From assembly GCA_017622815.1 (NCBI GenBank), contig JAGAQH010000036.1:42595-106594 (forward strand): a DNA stretch of 64,000 nucleotides, in the 5' to 3' direction. Of the stretch, positions 1-8,665 are shown one piece after another; position 1 is the first letter of the stretch, and every line of letters starts with the position of its first letter. Source of the DNA: Bacteroidaceae bacterium (GTDB lineage Bacteria; Bacteroidota; Bacteroidia; Bacteroidales; Bacteroidaceae). The notes under the pieces were generated by a model. It had not been told where the DNA came from, ran no database searches, and saw only the letters and a program-made list of their open reading frames with translations. A program made the translations under genes and the position numbers.

Positions 1-915
1 TTCCTGAGTGTCCACGCCCTCCGGTTCGAGGAAGAGTTGGTGCTGGTCCTTGTCAGCAAAAGTTACCAGTTTCGTCTCTATGCTGGGGCAGTATCTGGGA
101 CCTATGCTCTGTATCTGTCCGTTGTACAGGGGAGAGTCCGGGAGCCCCTCCCTCAAACGCTCGTGAACTGCTGTATTTGTGTAAGTTATCCAGCAAGGCA
201 GTTGGGGTAGGGGACGAACCTCGCCCATGAAGGAAAAGTTCTGCATCACTGCATCGCCCGGTTGCATCTCCATGTCATCAAAATGTACCGAGCGCCCGTC
301 TATGCGCACCGGAGTACCCGTTTTCATGCGTCCGCACCTTATGCCATGGCGTATGATGCTCTCTGTCAGTTCCTTGGATGCAGGTTCGGCACAACGTCCG
401 CCCTCCAGTTTCGTGCGGCCGATGTGCATGAGGCCGTTCAGGAAGGTGCCGGCGGTCAGTATTACAGCCTCGACGCGGAGCGTAACGTCCATATAGGTCT
501 TCACGCCCGTCACCTGCTTTGTCTCCTCGTCCACGAGCAGTTCCCTCACCTGATCCTGCCAGATGCTCAGGTTCTCCGTGTTCTCCAGAATCTTTCTCCA
601 TTCCCAGATGAACTTTGCCCTGTCGCACTGTGCCCGGGGACTCCACATGGCAGGCCCCTTGCTACGGTTCAGCATCCTGAACTGAATGGCGGTGCGGTCG
701 GTAACCTCGCCGGTATGGCCTCCCAAGGCGTCGATCTCGCGAACTATCTGCCCTTTGGCAATGCCGCCGATGGCAGGGTTGCACGACATCTGTGCAATCT
801 TGTTCATGTCCATGGTCACCAGGCACGTCCTGGCGCCCAGCCTTGCACTGGCCGCCGCTGCCTCGCAACCGGCATGCCCGGCGCCTATTACAACAACGTC
901 GTAATTGAATTCCAT
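1..915 (-). CDS. mnmG: MnmG (GidA), tRNA uridine-5-carboxymethylaminomethyl modification enzyme, C-terminus outside window
   Basis: FAD-dependent partner of MnmE that builds the cmnm5 group on wobble U34 of certain tRNAs in the cytoplasm. Translating the minus strand gives 305 residues with no stop before the window edge, about half of the usual 620 or so. The dinucleotide-binding motif GAGHAGCEAA is at residues 11-20 and the signature CNPAIGGIAKG at 45-55. The ATG at 915 was chosen because a TACTTTTG promoter element lies about 25 bp upstream and the FAD motif is at the expected distance from the N-terminus. It is divergent from the fumarate reductase operon. Confidence 0.95.
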   Translation of the reverse strand, partial: MEFNYDVVVIGAGHAGCEAAAASARLGARTCLVTMDMNKIAQMSCNPAIGGIAKGQIVREIDALGGHTGEVTDRTAIQFRMLNRSKGPAMWSPRAQCDRAKFIWEWRKILENTENLSIWQDQVRELLVDEETKQVTGVKTYMDVTLRVEAVILTAGTFLNGLMHIGRTKLEGGRCAEPASKELTESIIRHGIRCGRMKTGTPVRIDGRSVHFDDMEMQPGDAVMQNFSFMGEVRPLPQLPCWITYTNTAVHERLREGLPDSPLYNGQIQSIGPRYCPSIETKLVTFADKDQHQLFLEPEGVDTQE

Positions 916-939
916 CTTCTCTGCTTATTGTTTCATTCG

Positions 940-947
940 CAAAAGTA
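940..947 (-). promoter_or_regulatory. Putative mnmG promoter (-7 element)
   Basis: Minus strand reads TACTTTTG, a match to the Bacteroidetes -7 consensus TAnnTTTG, 25 bp before the mnmG ATG. No convincing -33 element was seen. Confidence 0.55.
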
Positions 948-978
948 CGGAAATTCTTTCTACTTTTTCTTAAAAGCG

Positions 979-1009
979 TTGCACAAATAAATAAAAAAAC
1001 TTAAATTTG
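979..1009 (+). promoter_or_regulatory. Putative promoter of the fumarate reductase operon
   Basis: TTGC at 979-982, a 19-bp spacer, then TAAATTTG at 1002-1009 fits the Bacteroidetes -33/-7 promoter. It implies a leader of about 130 nt before the sdhC/frdC ATG at 1145, long for this genome. No known riboswitch was recognised in the leader. Confidence 0.55.
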
Positions 1010-1144
1010 TGGCGTCTATCGTACCTAAATCTTGGTATGCGTGTGCGTGGGTGCACTCTGCTTCGATGCCACGGCGAGGGTTCGGTGTGTCAGACAGAGA
1101 AAAGCAATCAAACAATAAACACTTAAAACTTTAATCAAAATCCT

Positions 1145-1873
1145 ATGTGGTTAATCAATTCATCAATCGGTAGGAAGGTGGTTATGTCGGTAACCGGCGT
1201 TGCCCTCATTCTCTTCCTCCTGTTCCATGCGTCAATGAACGTAGTGGCTCTTATCAGTGCCGAGGGTTACAACATGATTTGTGGTTTCCTTGGTGCTAAT
1301 TGGTATGCGGTTGCCGCAACCATCGGTTTGGCAGGTCTGGTGCTTTTGCACTTCCTGTATGCTTTCTGGCTGACCGTGCAGAACCGTCGTGCCCGTGGCA
1401 ACAGCCGTTATGAGGTGACAGACACTCCCAAGAAGGTGGAGTGGAGCAGCCAGAACATGCTCGTTCTTGGTATCATCGTCATCCTGGGTATGGGCTTGCA
1501 CCTGTACAACTTCTGGGCAAAGATGATGCTCGTGGAGTTGGTTCCCTGTGCCGGCGACCATCACCTGGCCACCAATGGCGTGTACTGGATTGCAGAGACA
1601 TTCTCTTGCCCCGTCTACACCGTCATCTACCTCGTTTGGCTTGCTGCCCTGTGGATGCACCTGAACCACGGTTTGTGGAGTTCAATGCAGACCTTGGGTT
1701 GGAGCGGTAAGATCTGGTTCAACCGCTGGCGTTGCATCAGCTGCATTGTGTCTACCGTCATCATCCTGATGTTCGTTGCCGTTGCCGTTGCCTTCTGCTT
1801 CGGTTATCGTCCCTGCGACTACAACGAGGTTGTTGGCGTTGCCTCTAACGCTTGCCATGCAATCGGTTGCTAA
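1145..1873 (+). CDS. frdC: Succinate dehydrogenase/fumarate reductase cytochrome b subunit
   Basis: Membrane anchor of a trimeric succinate:quinone oxidoreductase, carrying di-haem b and the quinone site. The 242-residue protein has about five hydrophobic segments (residues 12-35, 55-80, 105-125, 155-180, 195-220) and several membrane-proximal histidines (for example H28, and the LHLYNF and HLNHGL segments) typical of the single-anchor B-type family. It is the first gene of a three-gene operon in the order C-A-B, which is the usual Bacteroidales arrangement. In these anaerobes the complex normally works as fumarate reductase at the end of succinate fermentation. That direction is family knowledge, not visible in the sequence. 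Confidence 0.93.
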   Translation: MWLINSSIGRKVVMSVTGVALILFLLFHASMNVVALISAEGYNMICGFLGANWYAVAATIGLAGLVLLHFLYAFWLTVQNRRARGNSRYEVTDTPKKVEWSSQNMLVLGIIVILGMGLHLYNFWAKMMLVELVPCAGDHHLATNGVYWIAETFSCPVYTVIYLVWLAALWMHLNHGLWSSMQTLGWSGKIWFNRWRCISCIVSTVIILMFVAVAVAFCFGYRPCDYNEVVGVASNACHAIGC

Positions 1874-1920
1874 TCTTTATCTATTAAACTAAATCCATTA
1901 ATCTATAATCTACCAAAATC

Positions 1921-3903
1921 ATGGCAAAGACTTTAGATTCAAGAATCCCCGAGGGACCTATTGCTGAAAAATGGACCAACTATAAGGCTCACCAGCGTCT
2001 GGTTAACCCCAAGAATAAGCTCAAGCTCGACGTTATCGTTGTAGGTACAGGTCTGGCAGGTGCCAGCGCCGCCGCTTCTCTGGCCGAGATGGGTTTCAAC
2101 GTATATAACTTCTGCATCCAGGACTCTCCCCGTCGTGCTCACTCTATCGCCGCACAGGGTGGTATCAATGCAGCCAAGAACTATCAGAACGACGGCGACT
2201 CTGTTTACCGCCTGTTCTACGATACCGTAAAGGGTGGTGACTACCGTGCCCGCGAAGCCAACGTTTACCGTCTGGCAGAGGTGAGCAACGCCATCATCGA
2301 CCAGTGCGTGGCACAGGGTGTTCCCTTCGCTCGCGAATATGGTGGCATGCTGGCCAACCGTTCTTTCGGCGGTGCACAGGTAAGCCGTACTTTCTATGCC
2401 AAGGGTCAGACTGGCCAGCAGCTCCTCTTGGGTGCATACTCTTCACTGAGCCGCATGGTCAACACCGGCAAGGTTAAGCTCTACACCCGCTACGAGATGG
2501 AGGACGTTGTTATCGTCGACGGCCGTGCCCGCGGTATCATCGCCAAGGACCTGGTAAGCGGCAAGCTCGTTCGCTTCAGCGCCAATGCCGTGGTTATCGC
2601 CACCGGTGGTTATGGCAATGCATACTTCCTCAGCACCAACGCTATGGGCTGTAACTGCACCGCCGCTATCCAGTGCTACCGCAAGGGTGCTGTGATGGCA
2701 AACCCCTCATACGTACAGATTCACCCCACCTGTATCCCCGTACACGGCGACAAGCAGTCAAAGCTGACCCTTATGTCAGAGTCTCTGCGTAACGACGGCC
2801 GTATCTGGGTTCCCAAGAAGTTGGAGGACGCCAAGGCCCTTCAGGCAGGTACAAAGCAGGGTTATGAGATTCCCGAGGAGGACCGCGACTACTACTTGGA
2901 GCGCCGTTATCCCGCATTCGGTAACCTGGTTCCCCGCGACGTGGCTTCACGTGCCGCCAAGGAGCGTTGCGACAAGGGCTTCGGCGTGAACAACACAGGT
3001 TTGGCCGTATTTCTGGACTTCTCAGAGTCTATCCAGCGTCTGGGCATCAAGGAAATCCTCCAGCGCTATGGCAACCTCTTCGAGATGTATGAGGAGATTA
3101 CCGACGTTAACCCCGGCAAGCTCGCCAAGACCGTAAACGGCGTAGAGTACTATCACCCCATGATGATCTTCCCCGCCATCCACTACACCATGGGCGGTGT
3201 TTGGGTTGACTACGAACTGCAGACCACCATCCCCGGCTTGTTCGCTATCGGTGAGTGTAACTTCTCCGACCACGGTGCCAACCGTCTGGGTGCTTCTGCC
3301 CTCATGCAGGGTCTGGCCGACGGTTACTTCGTTCTTCCTTATACTATACAGAACTACCTGGCCGACCAGAACCTCTGGGGCCGCCTCTCTACCGACCTGC
3401 CCGAGTTCGAGGCTGCCGAGAAGGCCGTTAACGCCGAGATCGACCGCCTGATGAACATCAAGGGCAAGCGCTCCGTTGACTCTATCCACAAGGAACTGGG
3501 TCATATCATGTGGGAGCACGTGGGCATGGGCCGTACCAAGGAAGGTCTGCAGGAAGGCTTGAAGCTCCTGAAGGCTATCCGCAAGGAGTTCAACGAGAAC
3601 CTCTTCATCCCCGGCACCAAGGAAGGCCTGAACGTAGAGCTGGACAAGGCTATCCACCTGCGCGACTTCATCCTCATGGGCGAACTCGTTGCATACGACG
3701 CACTCCATCGTGAGGAGAGCTGCGGCGGTCACTTCCGCGAGGAGCACCAGACAGAGGAAGGCGAGGCAAAGCGCGACGACGAGAACTTCTTCTACGTTGG
3801 TTGCTGGGAGTACCAGAAGAACGACGACTCTGCCCCCGAACTCATCAAGGAGCCTCTCCACTACGAGAACATCAAGGTTCAGCAGCGTAACTATAAGAAC
3901 TAA
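1921..3903 (+). CDS. frdA: Fumarate reductase/succinate dehydrogenase flavoprotein subunit
   Basis: Catalytic subunit that interconverts fumarate and succinate. The 660 residues include the FAD Rossmann motif [15 protein letters not shown] starting near residue 42 and the flavinylation segment [11 protein letters not shown], whose His (about 74) is the expected covalent FAD ligand. The substrate-site segment [12 protein letters not shown] and the FAD-binding segment [15 protein letters not shown] are also present. It starts 47 bp after frdC and is followed 23 bp later by frdB. Length and the C-terminal helical domain fit the B-type Bacteroidetes/epsilonproteobacterial family. Confidence 0.96.
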   Translation: MAKTLDSRIPEGPIAEKWTNYKAHQRLVNPKNKLKLDVIVVGTGLAGASAAASLAEMGFNVYNFCIQDSPRRAHSIAAQGGINAAKNYQNDGDSVYRLFYDTVKGGDYRAREANVYRLAEVSNAIIDQCVAQGVPFAREYGGMLANRSFGGAQVSRTFYAKGQTGQQLLLGAYSSLSRMVNTGKVKLYTRYEMEDVVIVDGRARGIIAKDLVSGKLVRFSANAVVIATGGYGNAYFLSTNAMGCNCTAAIQCYRKGAVMANPSYVQIHPTCIPVHGDKQSKLTLMSESLRNDGRIWVPKKLEDAKALQAGTKQGYEIPEEDRDYYLERRYPAFGNLVPRDVASRAAKERCDKGFGVNNTGLAVFLDFSESIQRLGIKEILQRYGNLFEMYEEITDVNPGKLAKTVNGVEYYHPMMIFPAIHYTMGGVWVDYELQTTIPGLFAIGECNFSDHGANRLGASALMQGLADGYFVLPYTIQNYLADQNLWGRLSTDLPEFEAAEKAVNAEIDRLMNIKGKRSVDSIHKELGHIMWEHVGMGRTKEGLQEGLKLLKAIRKEFNENLFIPGTKEGLNVELDKAIHLRDFILMGELVAYDALHREESCGGHFREEHQTEEGEAKRDDENFFYVGCWEYQKNDDSAPELIKEPLHYENIKVQQRNYKN

Positions 3904-3926
3904 TCCCCTTAATCCCAAAGATTATT

Positions 3927-4685
3927 ATGGCAAAGAATATATCAGTAACTGTAAAGTTTTGGAAGCAGAATGGTCCTAAGGATAAGGGTCATTTTGAGAA
4001 GCACGAGATGAAGAACGTCCCCGACGATACTTCATTCCTGGAGATGCTCGACATGATGAACGAGGAACTCATCGCCGCCGGCAACGAGCCCTTCGTGTTC
4101 GATCATGACTGCCGTGAGGGTATCTGCGGCATGTGCTCACTCTATATCAACGGTACTCCCCACGGTAAGACCGAGCGCGGTGCTACAACTTGCCAGCTCT
4201 ACATGCGCAAGTTCAACGATGGCGACACCATCACCGTAGAGCCCTGGCGCTCTGCCGGCTTCCCCGTCATCAAGGACTGTATGGTGGACCGTATGGCATT
4301 CGAGAAGATCATGCAGGCAGGTGGCTACACCAGCATCCGCACAGGTCAGGCTCAGGACGCCAACGCCATCCTCATCCCCAAGGACGATGCCGACGAGGCA
4401 ATGGATTGCGCCAGCTGTATCGGTTGCGGTGCCTGCGTAGCAGCATGTAAGAACGGTTCTGCCATGCTCTTCGTTTCATCCAAGGTCAGCCAGTTCGCTC
4501 TCCTGCCTCAGGGCAAGGTAGAGGCTGCACGCCGTGCCAAGGCAATGGTTGCCAAGATGGACGAACTGGGCTTCGGTAACTGTACCAACACCCGTGCCTG
4601 CGAGGCCGTTTGCCCCAAGTGCGAGACCATCGCCAACATTGCCCGCCTCAACCGCGAGTTCATCAAGGCAAAGCTCGCCGACTAA
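3927..4685 (+). CDS. frdB: Fumarate reductase/succinate dehydrogenase iron-sulfur subunit
   Basis: Electron-transfer subunit linking FrdA to the quinone site. In 252 residues the three cluster motifs are visible. The [2Fe-2S] site is C62-x4-C67-x2-C70 with C89. A CxxCxxCGAC...C block at 161-174 supplies the [4Fe-4S] ligands and a last-cluster ligand. A C219...C225-x3-C229-x2-C232 block completes the clusters. It is the last gene of the operon, and a strong intrinsic terminator follows 50 bp downstream. Confidence 0.96.
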   Translation: MAKNISVTVKFWKQNGPKDKGHFEKHEMKNVPDDTSFLEMLDMMNEELIAAGNEPFVFDHDCREGICGMCSLYINGTPHGKTERGATTCQLYMRKFNDGDTITVEPWRSAGFPVIKDCMVDRMAFEKIMQAGGYTSIRTGQAQDANAILIPKDDADEAMDCASCIGCGACVAACKNGSAMLFVSSKVSQFALLPQGKVEAARRAKAMVAKMDELGFGNCTNTRACEAVCPKCETIANIARLNREFIKAKLAD

Positions 4686-4736
4686 ACCGACAGCGCATCC
4701 TTATATAATATATAGTATGTAAGGACTCCCAAGATA

Positions 4737-4772
4737 ATCCCGATGGCACGTGAGGGCCATCGGGATTTTTTT
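4737..4772 (+). terminator. Intrinsic terminator of the frd operon
   Basis: An 11-bp perfect stem (ATCCCGATGGC, 4737-4747, with 4756-4766), 8-nt loop and a run of T at 4767-4772. Confidence 0.9.
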
Positions 4773-4782
4773 ACTCATCACC

Positions 4783-4836
4783 CCTAAAGTCCCTAAAGAC
4801 TCTAAAGACCTTAAGGTCCTTAAAGTCCTTGAAAAC
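4783..4836 (+). repeat. 9-bp-period array, six units, abutting a start codon
   Basis: Six consecutive 9-mers: CCTAAAGTC, CCTAAAGAC, TCTAAAGAC, CTTAAGGTC, CTTAAAGTC, CTTGAAAAC. The array ends 2 bp before the ATG at 4839, in the place a ribosome-binding site would occupy. Related arrays are at 38919, 39441 and 43054. Confidence 0.85.
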
Positions 4837-4838
4837 CG

Positions 4839-5483
4839 ATGAAATCCCTTTCTCCCGACTCCTTCCTCAACCCCGAGCATATCGCCCTCTCCACCGATGG
4901 GGTGGAGTACCACCCTCTGCAGCCCTTCCTGCCAGAGAACTGCCGTGTGCTCTTCCTGGGGAGTTTCCCTCCGCAGAGGAAACGATGGTGCATGGATTTC
5001 TACTATCCCAACTTCATCAACGACCATTGGCGCATAGAGGGCCTCATCTTTTTTGGTGACAAGGACCATTTCGTTGATACCGCGGCAAGGACCTTCCGCC
5101 TGGACCTCATCATCCCCTTCTTGATGGACAAGGGCATAGGCTTCTACGACACCTCCACCGCCGTTCGCCGTCTGAAGGACAATGCCTCGGACAAGTTCCT
5201 TGAGGTAGTCCTACCAACCGACATCCATGCCCTCCTGTCACGTATTCCCCATTGCCGTGTAATCGTCACCACAGGCGAGAAAGCCACCGCCACCCTATGC
5301 CAGTCCCTCTCCATCCCTGAAATGCCCTCAGTGGGCCGGTATGTGCCCATTCCTGGCCTCTATGCCGACGGACAGCAGATGGTACTCTACCGTTTGCCCT
5401 CCTCTTCACGCGCATATCCTCTTTCTTTGCCCAAGAAAGCCGAAGCATACCGACAGATGTTCAGTTTCTGTGGGGTGGAGTAG
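4839..5483 (+). CDS. Uracil-DNA glycosylase family protein
   Basis: Predicted base-excision DNA glycosylase of the UDG/MUG fold. The 214 residues show the family's N-terminal strand LFLGSFPPQ (about 38-46), equivalent to motif 1 that carries the water-activating region, and a C-terminal LPSSSRAYPLS segment equivalent to the DNA-intercalating motif. Subfamily and substrate (uracil, or mismatched thymine) cannot be decided by eye. No promoter of the TAnnTTTG type was seen in the short gap after the frd terminator, and the gap is filled by the 9-bp array. The start at 4839 gives the expected N-terminus. Confidence 0.7.
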   Translation: MKSLSPDSFLNPEHIALSTDGVEYHPLQPFLPENCRVLFLGSFPPQRKRWCMDFYYPNFINDHWRIEGLIFFGDKDHFVDTAARTFRLDLIIPFLMDKGIGFYDTSTAVRRLKDNASDKFLEVVLPTDIHALLSRIPHCRVIVTTGEKATATLCQSLSIPEMPSVGRYVPIPGLYADGQQMVLYRLPSSSRAYPLSLPKKAEAYRQMFSFCGVE

Positions 5484-5558
5484 GGAGCAATGCTATTGAA
5501 AAGGCTCTTATTGTTTTGTCTGTTCCATTGCTAATGCGAGAACCGTATATCGGGACAG

Positions 5559-5724
5559 GACGGATATTAGTTAACATTCCGTTGTATTGTGCTTAAGGAC
5601 ATGTGATATAAGCACTAAGAACGGCATCTATTAAATAAATTCAACATTTGGGAGCATTGTACTTAATGTTCAGTAGTATTATCCTAAACATTAAATCTAT
5701 TTGTACTGAATATTGAGTACATTT
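5559..5724. repeat. Intergenic dyads with 22-bp periodicity (gap 5484-6003)
   Basis: The 520-bp gap before the ProXp-like gene has no convincing ORF. Three consecutive 22-bp units at 5659-5680, 5681-5702 and 5703-5724 each contain a weak dyad. The clearest is GTACTGAATATTGAGTAC (5703-5720), related to GTACTTAATGTTCAGTA (5659-5675). Further dyads lie upstream: ACGGA...TCCGT (5560-5582) and GTGCTTA...TAAGCAC (5589-5615). At 5784-5825 there is a degraded relative of the promoter-bearing units at 39512. Confidence 0.5.
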
Positions 5725-5977
5725 TTATATACGCATGTTTCAACTGTTTGTTTTCTTGTATAAAGACTTTTGATTACCGAGACAAGCGCCTTTTAGTTCC
5801 TATCGCTTCCTCAAAGGATAAATGTCATTCAAACACGGTACTTACGCTCGCAAAAGACAAGATCCTTGCTTGCTCCCTTGCTTGTTGGTGCCTATGATAA
5901 GACGGCTCCTCAGTTTCTTTTTGAAAAAATTTCCGTAAAAAAGGTTGATGCCGTTAGGAGGAACGGCCAAAAGTTAG

Positions 5978-5985
5978 TATCTTTG
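5978..5985 (+). promoter_or_regulatory. Putative promoter (-7 element) of the ProXp-like gene
   Basis: TATCTTTG matches TAnnTTTG 18 bp before the ATG at 6004. It argues against the longer in-frame start at 5866, which lies upstream of this promoter. Confidence 0.6.
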
Positions 5986-6003
5986 AGGCATAAAACGACA
6001 AAT

Positions 6004-6528
6004 ATGACACGAGAAGAGACTGTACTGAACTTCCTGCGCGAGCACGATATACCGTTTACCAATTACAACCACCCAGAGGGCAAGACCATAGAGGAGGCCA
6101 AAAGGTGGTGGAAGGACGACGGGAGCGTGCATTGCAAGAACATATTCCTGCGCAACCATAAGGGCAACAAGCACTATCTGGTGTGCTATCATTGCGACCA
6201 CAACCTTGATATCCATAGCCTCGAACAGCGTCTGAAGGCGGCCTTGCAGAGCCGTGGCATGGCGGCTCCGGGTAAACTTTCCTTTGCTTCGGCAGAGCGC
6301 ATGATGCGCTATCTGGGACTTGAGCCCGGCAGTGTGTCGCCCTTCGGCCTTATCAATGATGAGGAGCACCATGTGCATCTGTTTCTGGATGCCACCCTGC
6401 AGGAAGCGGAGACGCTGAGTTTCCATCCCAACGATTGCCGTGGCACGGTGGTAATTGCCAAGGCCGACTTTGAGCGTTATCTGTCTATCGTGGGAAATAC
6501 TTACGAATACCTGGAACTCTATGATTAA
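6004..6528 (+). CDS. Prolyl-tRNA deacylase family protein (YbaK/ProXp-ala-like)
   Basis: Free-standing editing domain predicted to hydrolyse mischarged Ala-tRNA(Pro) in trans. In 174 residues the family pattern is clear: an early YNHPEGKTIEEAKR segment, the KNIFLRNHKGNKHYLV segment with the conserved catalytic-site lysine region (about 43-58), then GSVSPFGLIND, close to the GSVSPFGL block typical of ProX. The start was set at 6004 from the promoter at 5978. It overlaps the next gene by 8 bp, so the two are likely co-translated. Confidence 0.88.
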   Translation: MTREETVLNFLREHDIPFTNYNHPEGKTIEEAKRWWKDDGSVHCKNIFLRNHKGNKHYLVCYHCDHNLDIHSLEQRLKAALQSRGMAAPGKLSFASAERMMRYLGLEPGSVSPFGLINDEEHHVHLFLDATLQEAETLSFHPNDCRGTVVIAKADFERYLSIVGNTYEYLELYD

Positions 6529-7195
6529 GCATGTTATTTTCGACCTGGGCGGTGTGCTGATAGACCTTGACATGCCTCGTTGCCTGGAGGAATTCCGTGC
6601 CTTGGGTGCTGACCCCGAGGTATTGTTGCGCCGACCCGAACCCGCCGATGCAGGGAGTGGCAAGGCAAAGGCCACATTGTGCGACGGATTGGTAGCAAAT
6701 GGCGCCATGGACCTGTACCAGACGGGAGACGTGTCTACGGACGACTTTGTTGCCGGCATACAGCGCTTCTGTAACCCCGGCACTACTAGGGAACAGGTTC
6801 TGGAGGCATGGAACGCCTGCCTACTGACCATACCGGCATATAAACTGGAGTTCATCAAGTCCCTGAGGGCAGAGGGATACTGTACGCACCTGCTCTCCAA
6901 TACCAACGATGCACACTGGCAACTTATCGCCAATGAGCACTTCGGGGGGCGTACCGATGAGTATTTCGACAGCCTCTTCCTTTCTCAGGAGATGCACATG
7001 TCCAAACCCAATGCCGACATATTCCTGTCTGTTCTGAAGCAGTTGGGGGCGGATGCCTCGCAGTGCCTGTTTCTGGACGACGCTCAGGCCAATGTGGATG
7101 CTGCCCAGGCACTGGGGTACAAGGTTTACAAGACACCGGTCAGGTATGACTTCCGCAAGGATGTCATGCAGATATTAGAAGAAGAAAAGCAATGA
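6521..7195 (+). CDS. HAD family hydrolase (IA/YihX-like phosphatase)
   Basis: Predicted small-molecule phosphatase of 224 residues. Motif I is near the N-terminus as FDLGGVLIDLD (the usual second Asp position is occupied by Gly-Gly, as in many class IA members). Motif II is the LLSNTND segment. Motif III is a lysine in MSKPNADIF, and motif IV is FLDDAQANVDAA. The ATG at 6521 overlaps the end of the ProXp-like gene. A longer frame opens at 6455, but the HAD core begins immediately after 6521. Substrate unknown. Confidence 0.88.
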   Translation: MIKHVIFDLGGVLIDLDMPRCLEEFRALGADPEVLLRRPEPADAGSGKAKATLCDGLVANGAMDLYQTGDVSTDDFVAGIQRFCNPGTTREQVLEAWNACLLTIPAYKLEFIKSLRAEGYCTHLLSNTNDAHWQLIANEHFGGRTDEYFDSLFLSQEMHMSKPNADIFLSVLKQLGADASQCLFLDDAQANVDAAQALGYKVYKTPVRYDFRKDVMQILEEEKQ

Positions 7196-7202
7196 TAACG
7201 CG

Positions 7203-7559
7203 ATGAAATATACAAGTACAATAACCGTAGAAGAGAAGCATCTGGCCTGCACCGTAGGCAGTGGCGACCTGCCGGTTCTTGCCACCCCCATGATGGTGGC
7301 GCTGATGGAGAATGCCGCCATGCTTTGCGTGCAGGGAGAACTTGCCGAGGGCGAATCCACGGTAGGCAGCCACATTTCCGTCTCCCATGTCAAACCCACG
7401 GCCCTCGGCAAGACGGTTTCTGCCACGGCCACCCTGCTTTCACGCGAAGGGCGCAAGTTGACTTTCCATGTGGAGGCTCATGACGAGCAGGGGCTGATAG
7501 GAGAGGGCGAGCATGTACGCTATATTATAAATAAGGAGAAGTTCATGTCTAAGCTCTAA
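7203..7559 (+). CDS. Hotdog-fold thioesterase family protein (FlK-like)
   Basis: A 118-residue protein with the hotdog pattern of the fluoroacetyl-CoA thioesterase-like group: LATPMMVALMENAAM around residues 26-40 and SVGTH-like region VGSHISVSHVKPTALG at 54-69. It probably cleaves an acyl-CoA thioester. It starts 7 bp after the HAD gene, so the three genes 6004-7559 look like one operon. Resistance to fluoroacetate should not be inferred, since the fold is widespread. Confidence 0.8.
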   Translation: MKYTSTITVEEKHLACTVGSGDLPVLATPMMVALMENAAMLCVQGELAEGESTVGSHISVSHVKPTALGKTVSATATLLSREGRKLTFHVEAHDEQGLIGEGEHVRYIINKEKFMSKL

Positions 7560-7575
7560 AGTCTTCACACGGAGT

Positions 7576-7888
7576 AAATCTCACATAGACGATGTTCTCA
7601 CACAGAATTCACGGAATGCTCAGAGATTTCACTTGAAGTCCCAAAGACATTCTGATATGGAAGGGCTTGAATACACAGAATTTGTCGCCGACTGCGTCAC
7701 GACGGCTGGCGCGTGAATAACGGAAAGGTGAAAACTAATTCAAACTTAAAGCAAATCCGTTCGCCCCTCACCGCGCAGCCCGTCGCAGGACTATTAGTCC
7801 AAAGCGACAAAATCTGCGGATTCCAACAGCAACTAACATGATTAGATAAGGATAATATCTGTGAAATCTGAGAATTCTGTGTGCGGAA
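7576..7888. mobile_element. MITE-like palindromic element, copy 1
   Basis: This is an imperfect 300-bp inverted repeat. The left end has CTCACACAGAATTCAC and the right end GAATTCTGTGTG. Internally CAGAATTTGTCGCCGACTGC (left) mirrors GCGACAAAATCTGCGG (right), and GACGGCTGGCGCG mirrors CGCGCAGCCCGTC. A near-identical copy in the same orientation lies at 8329-8624, and the two bracket the GxxExxY gene. It has no coding capacity of its own. It may be a non-autonomous transposable element or a large structured repeat. Confidence 0.7.
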
Positions 7889-7925
7889 TATATGTAAATG
7901 TAAACACGATACCATTAAAACAGGA

Positions 7926-8306
7926 ATGGTTATGGATGATATAGATAGTCTTACTTATAGGATAATAGGTTGTGCCATGGAGGTGTACAAGCAGTTGGGG
8001 CCAGGTTTGTTGGAAAATATCTACGAACAAGCTCTAAGGCATGAACTGCAACTGAACGATATTCCAGTGGAGAGTCAGGTTGAGGTAAATGTGAACTATA
8101 AAGGAAGGAACATTACCGACAATCTCCGCTTGGACCTTCTGGTTGATAACCGAGTAATAGTAGAACTTAAGTCCGTTGAAGAACTTAAGCCTGTCCATCA
8201 CAAACAGCTATTGACATACTTGAGGCTCATGGACAAGAAAATAGGTTTGCTTATCAACTTCAATACAGATAACCTGATGGATGGTATAAAGCGTGTGATA
8301 AATTGA
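7926..8306 (+). CDS. GxxExxY protein (PD-(D/E)XK nuclease-like)
   Basis: A 126-residue protein with the family signature GLLENIY at residues 27-33 and the nuclease-like core RLDLLVDNRVIVELK, with D and E-x-K in the expected order. The biological role of the family is not established. An upstream in-frame GTG at 7881 lies inside the flanking repeat, so the ATG at 7926 (or 7932) is preferred. The gene is bracketed by two direct copies of a palindromic repeat, suggesting it arrived with them or acts on them (inference). Confidence 0.85.
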   Translation: MVMDDIDSLTYRIIGCAMEVYKQLGPGLLENIYEQALRHELQLNDIPVESQVEVNVNYKGRNITDNLRLDLLVDNRVIVELKSVEELKPVHHKQLLTYLRLMDKKIGLLINFNTDNLMDGIKRVIN

Positions 8307-8328
8307 CAGAGAGATGTTCTTCTGTGAG

Positions 8329-8624
8329 AAATCTCACATAGACGATGTTCTCACACAGAATTCACAGAATACTCAGAGAATTCAAGGAGTACAAAAGATA
8401 TCCTAATATGAAAGGGTTTGAATACACAGAATTTGTCGCCGACTGCGTCACGACGGCTGGCGCGTAACAAAGGGAAAACGGAAAGTTAATAGCACAATAA
8501 ATCCAACACCGCGCAGCCCGTCGCAGGACTACAAGTCCAAAGCGACATAATCTGCGGATTCCAACAGCAAGCTACATGTTGAGATATGGATATTGTCCGT
8601 GAATTCTGCGAATTCTGTGTGAGA
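8329..8624. mobile_element. MITE-like palindromic element, copy 2
   Basis: Second copy of the element at 7576-7888, in direct orientation. Most of the sequence from AAATCTCACATAGACGATG to GAATTCTGTGTGAG is shared, with scattered substitutions concentrated in the middle (8466-8507). Terminal inverted repeats CTCACACAGAATTC / GAATTCTGTGTGAG are exact here. Confidence 0.7.
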
Positions 8625-8665
8625 GAAATAAAGAATCAACAATAATAACCAATAAATATAAGTTT

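Noticed and set aside
5866-6003. 46-codon N-terminal extension of the ProXp-like gene
   Set aside because: The extension starts upstream of a TATCTTTG promoter at 5978 and does not look like the family's N-terminus.
7881-7925. GTG start of the GxxExxY gene at 7881
   Set aside because: The GTG lies in the flanking palindromic element, and the protein family begins near the ATG at 7926 or 7932.
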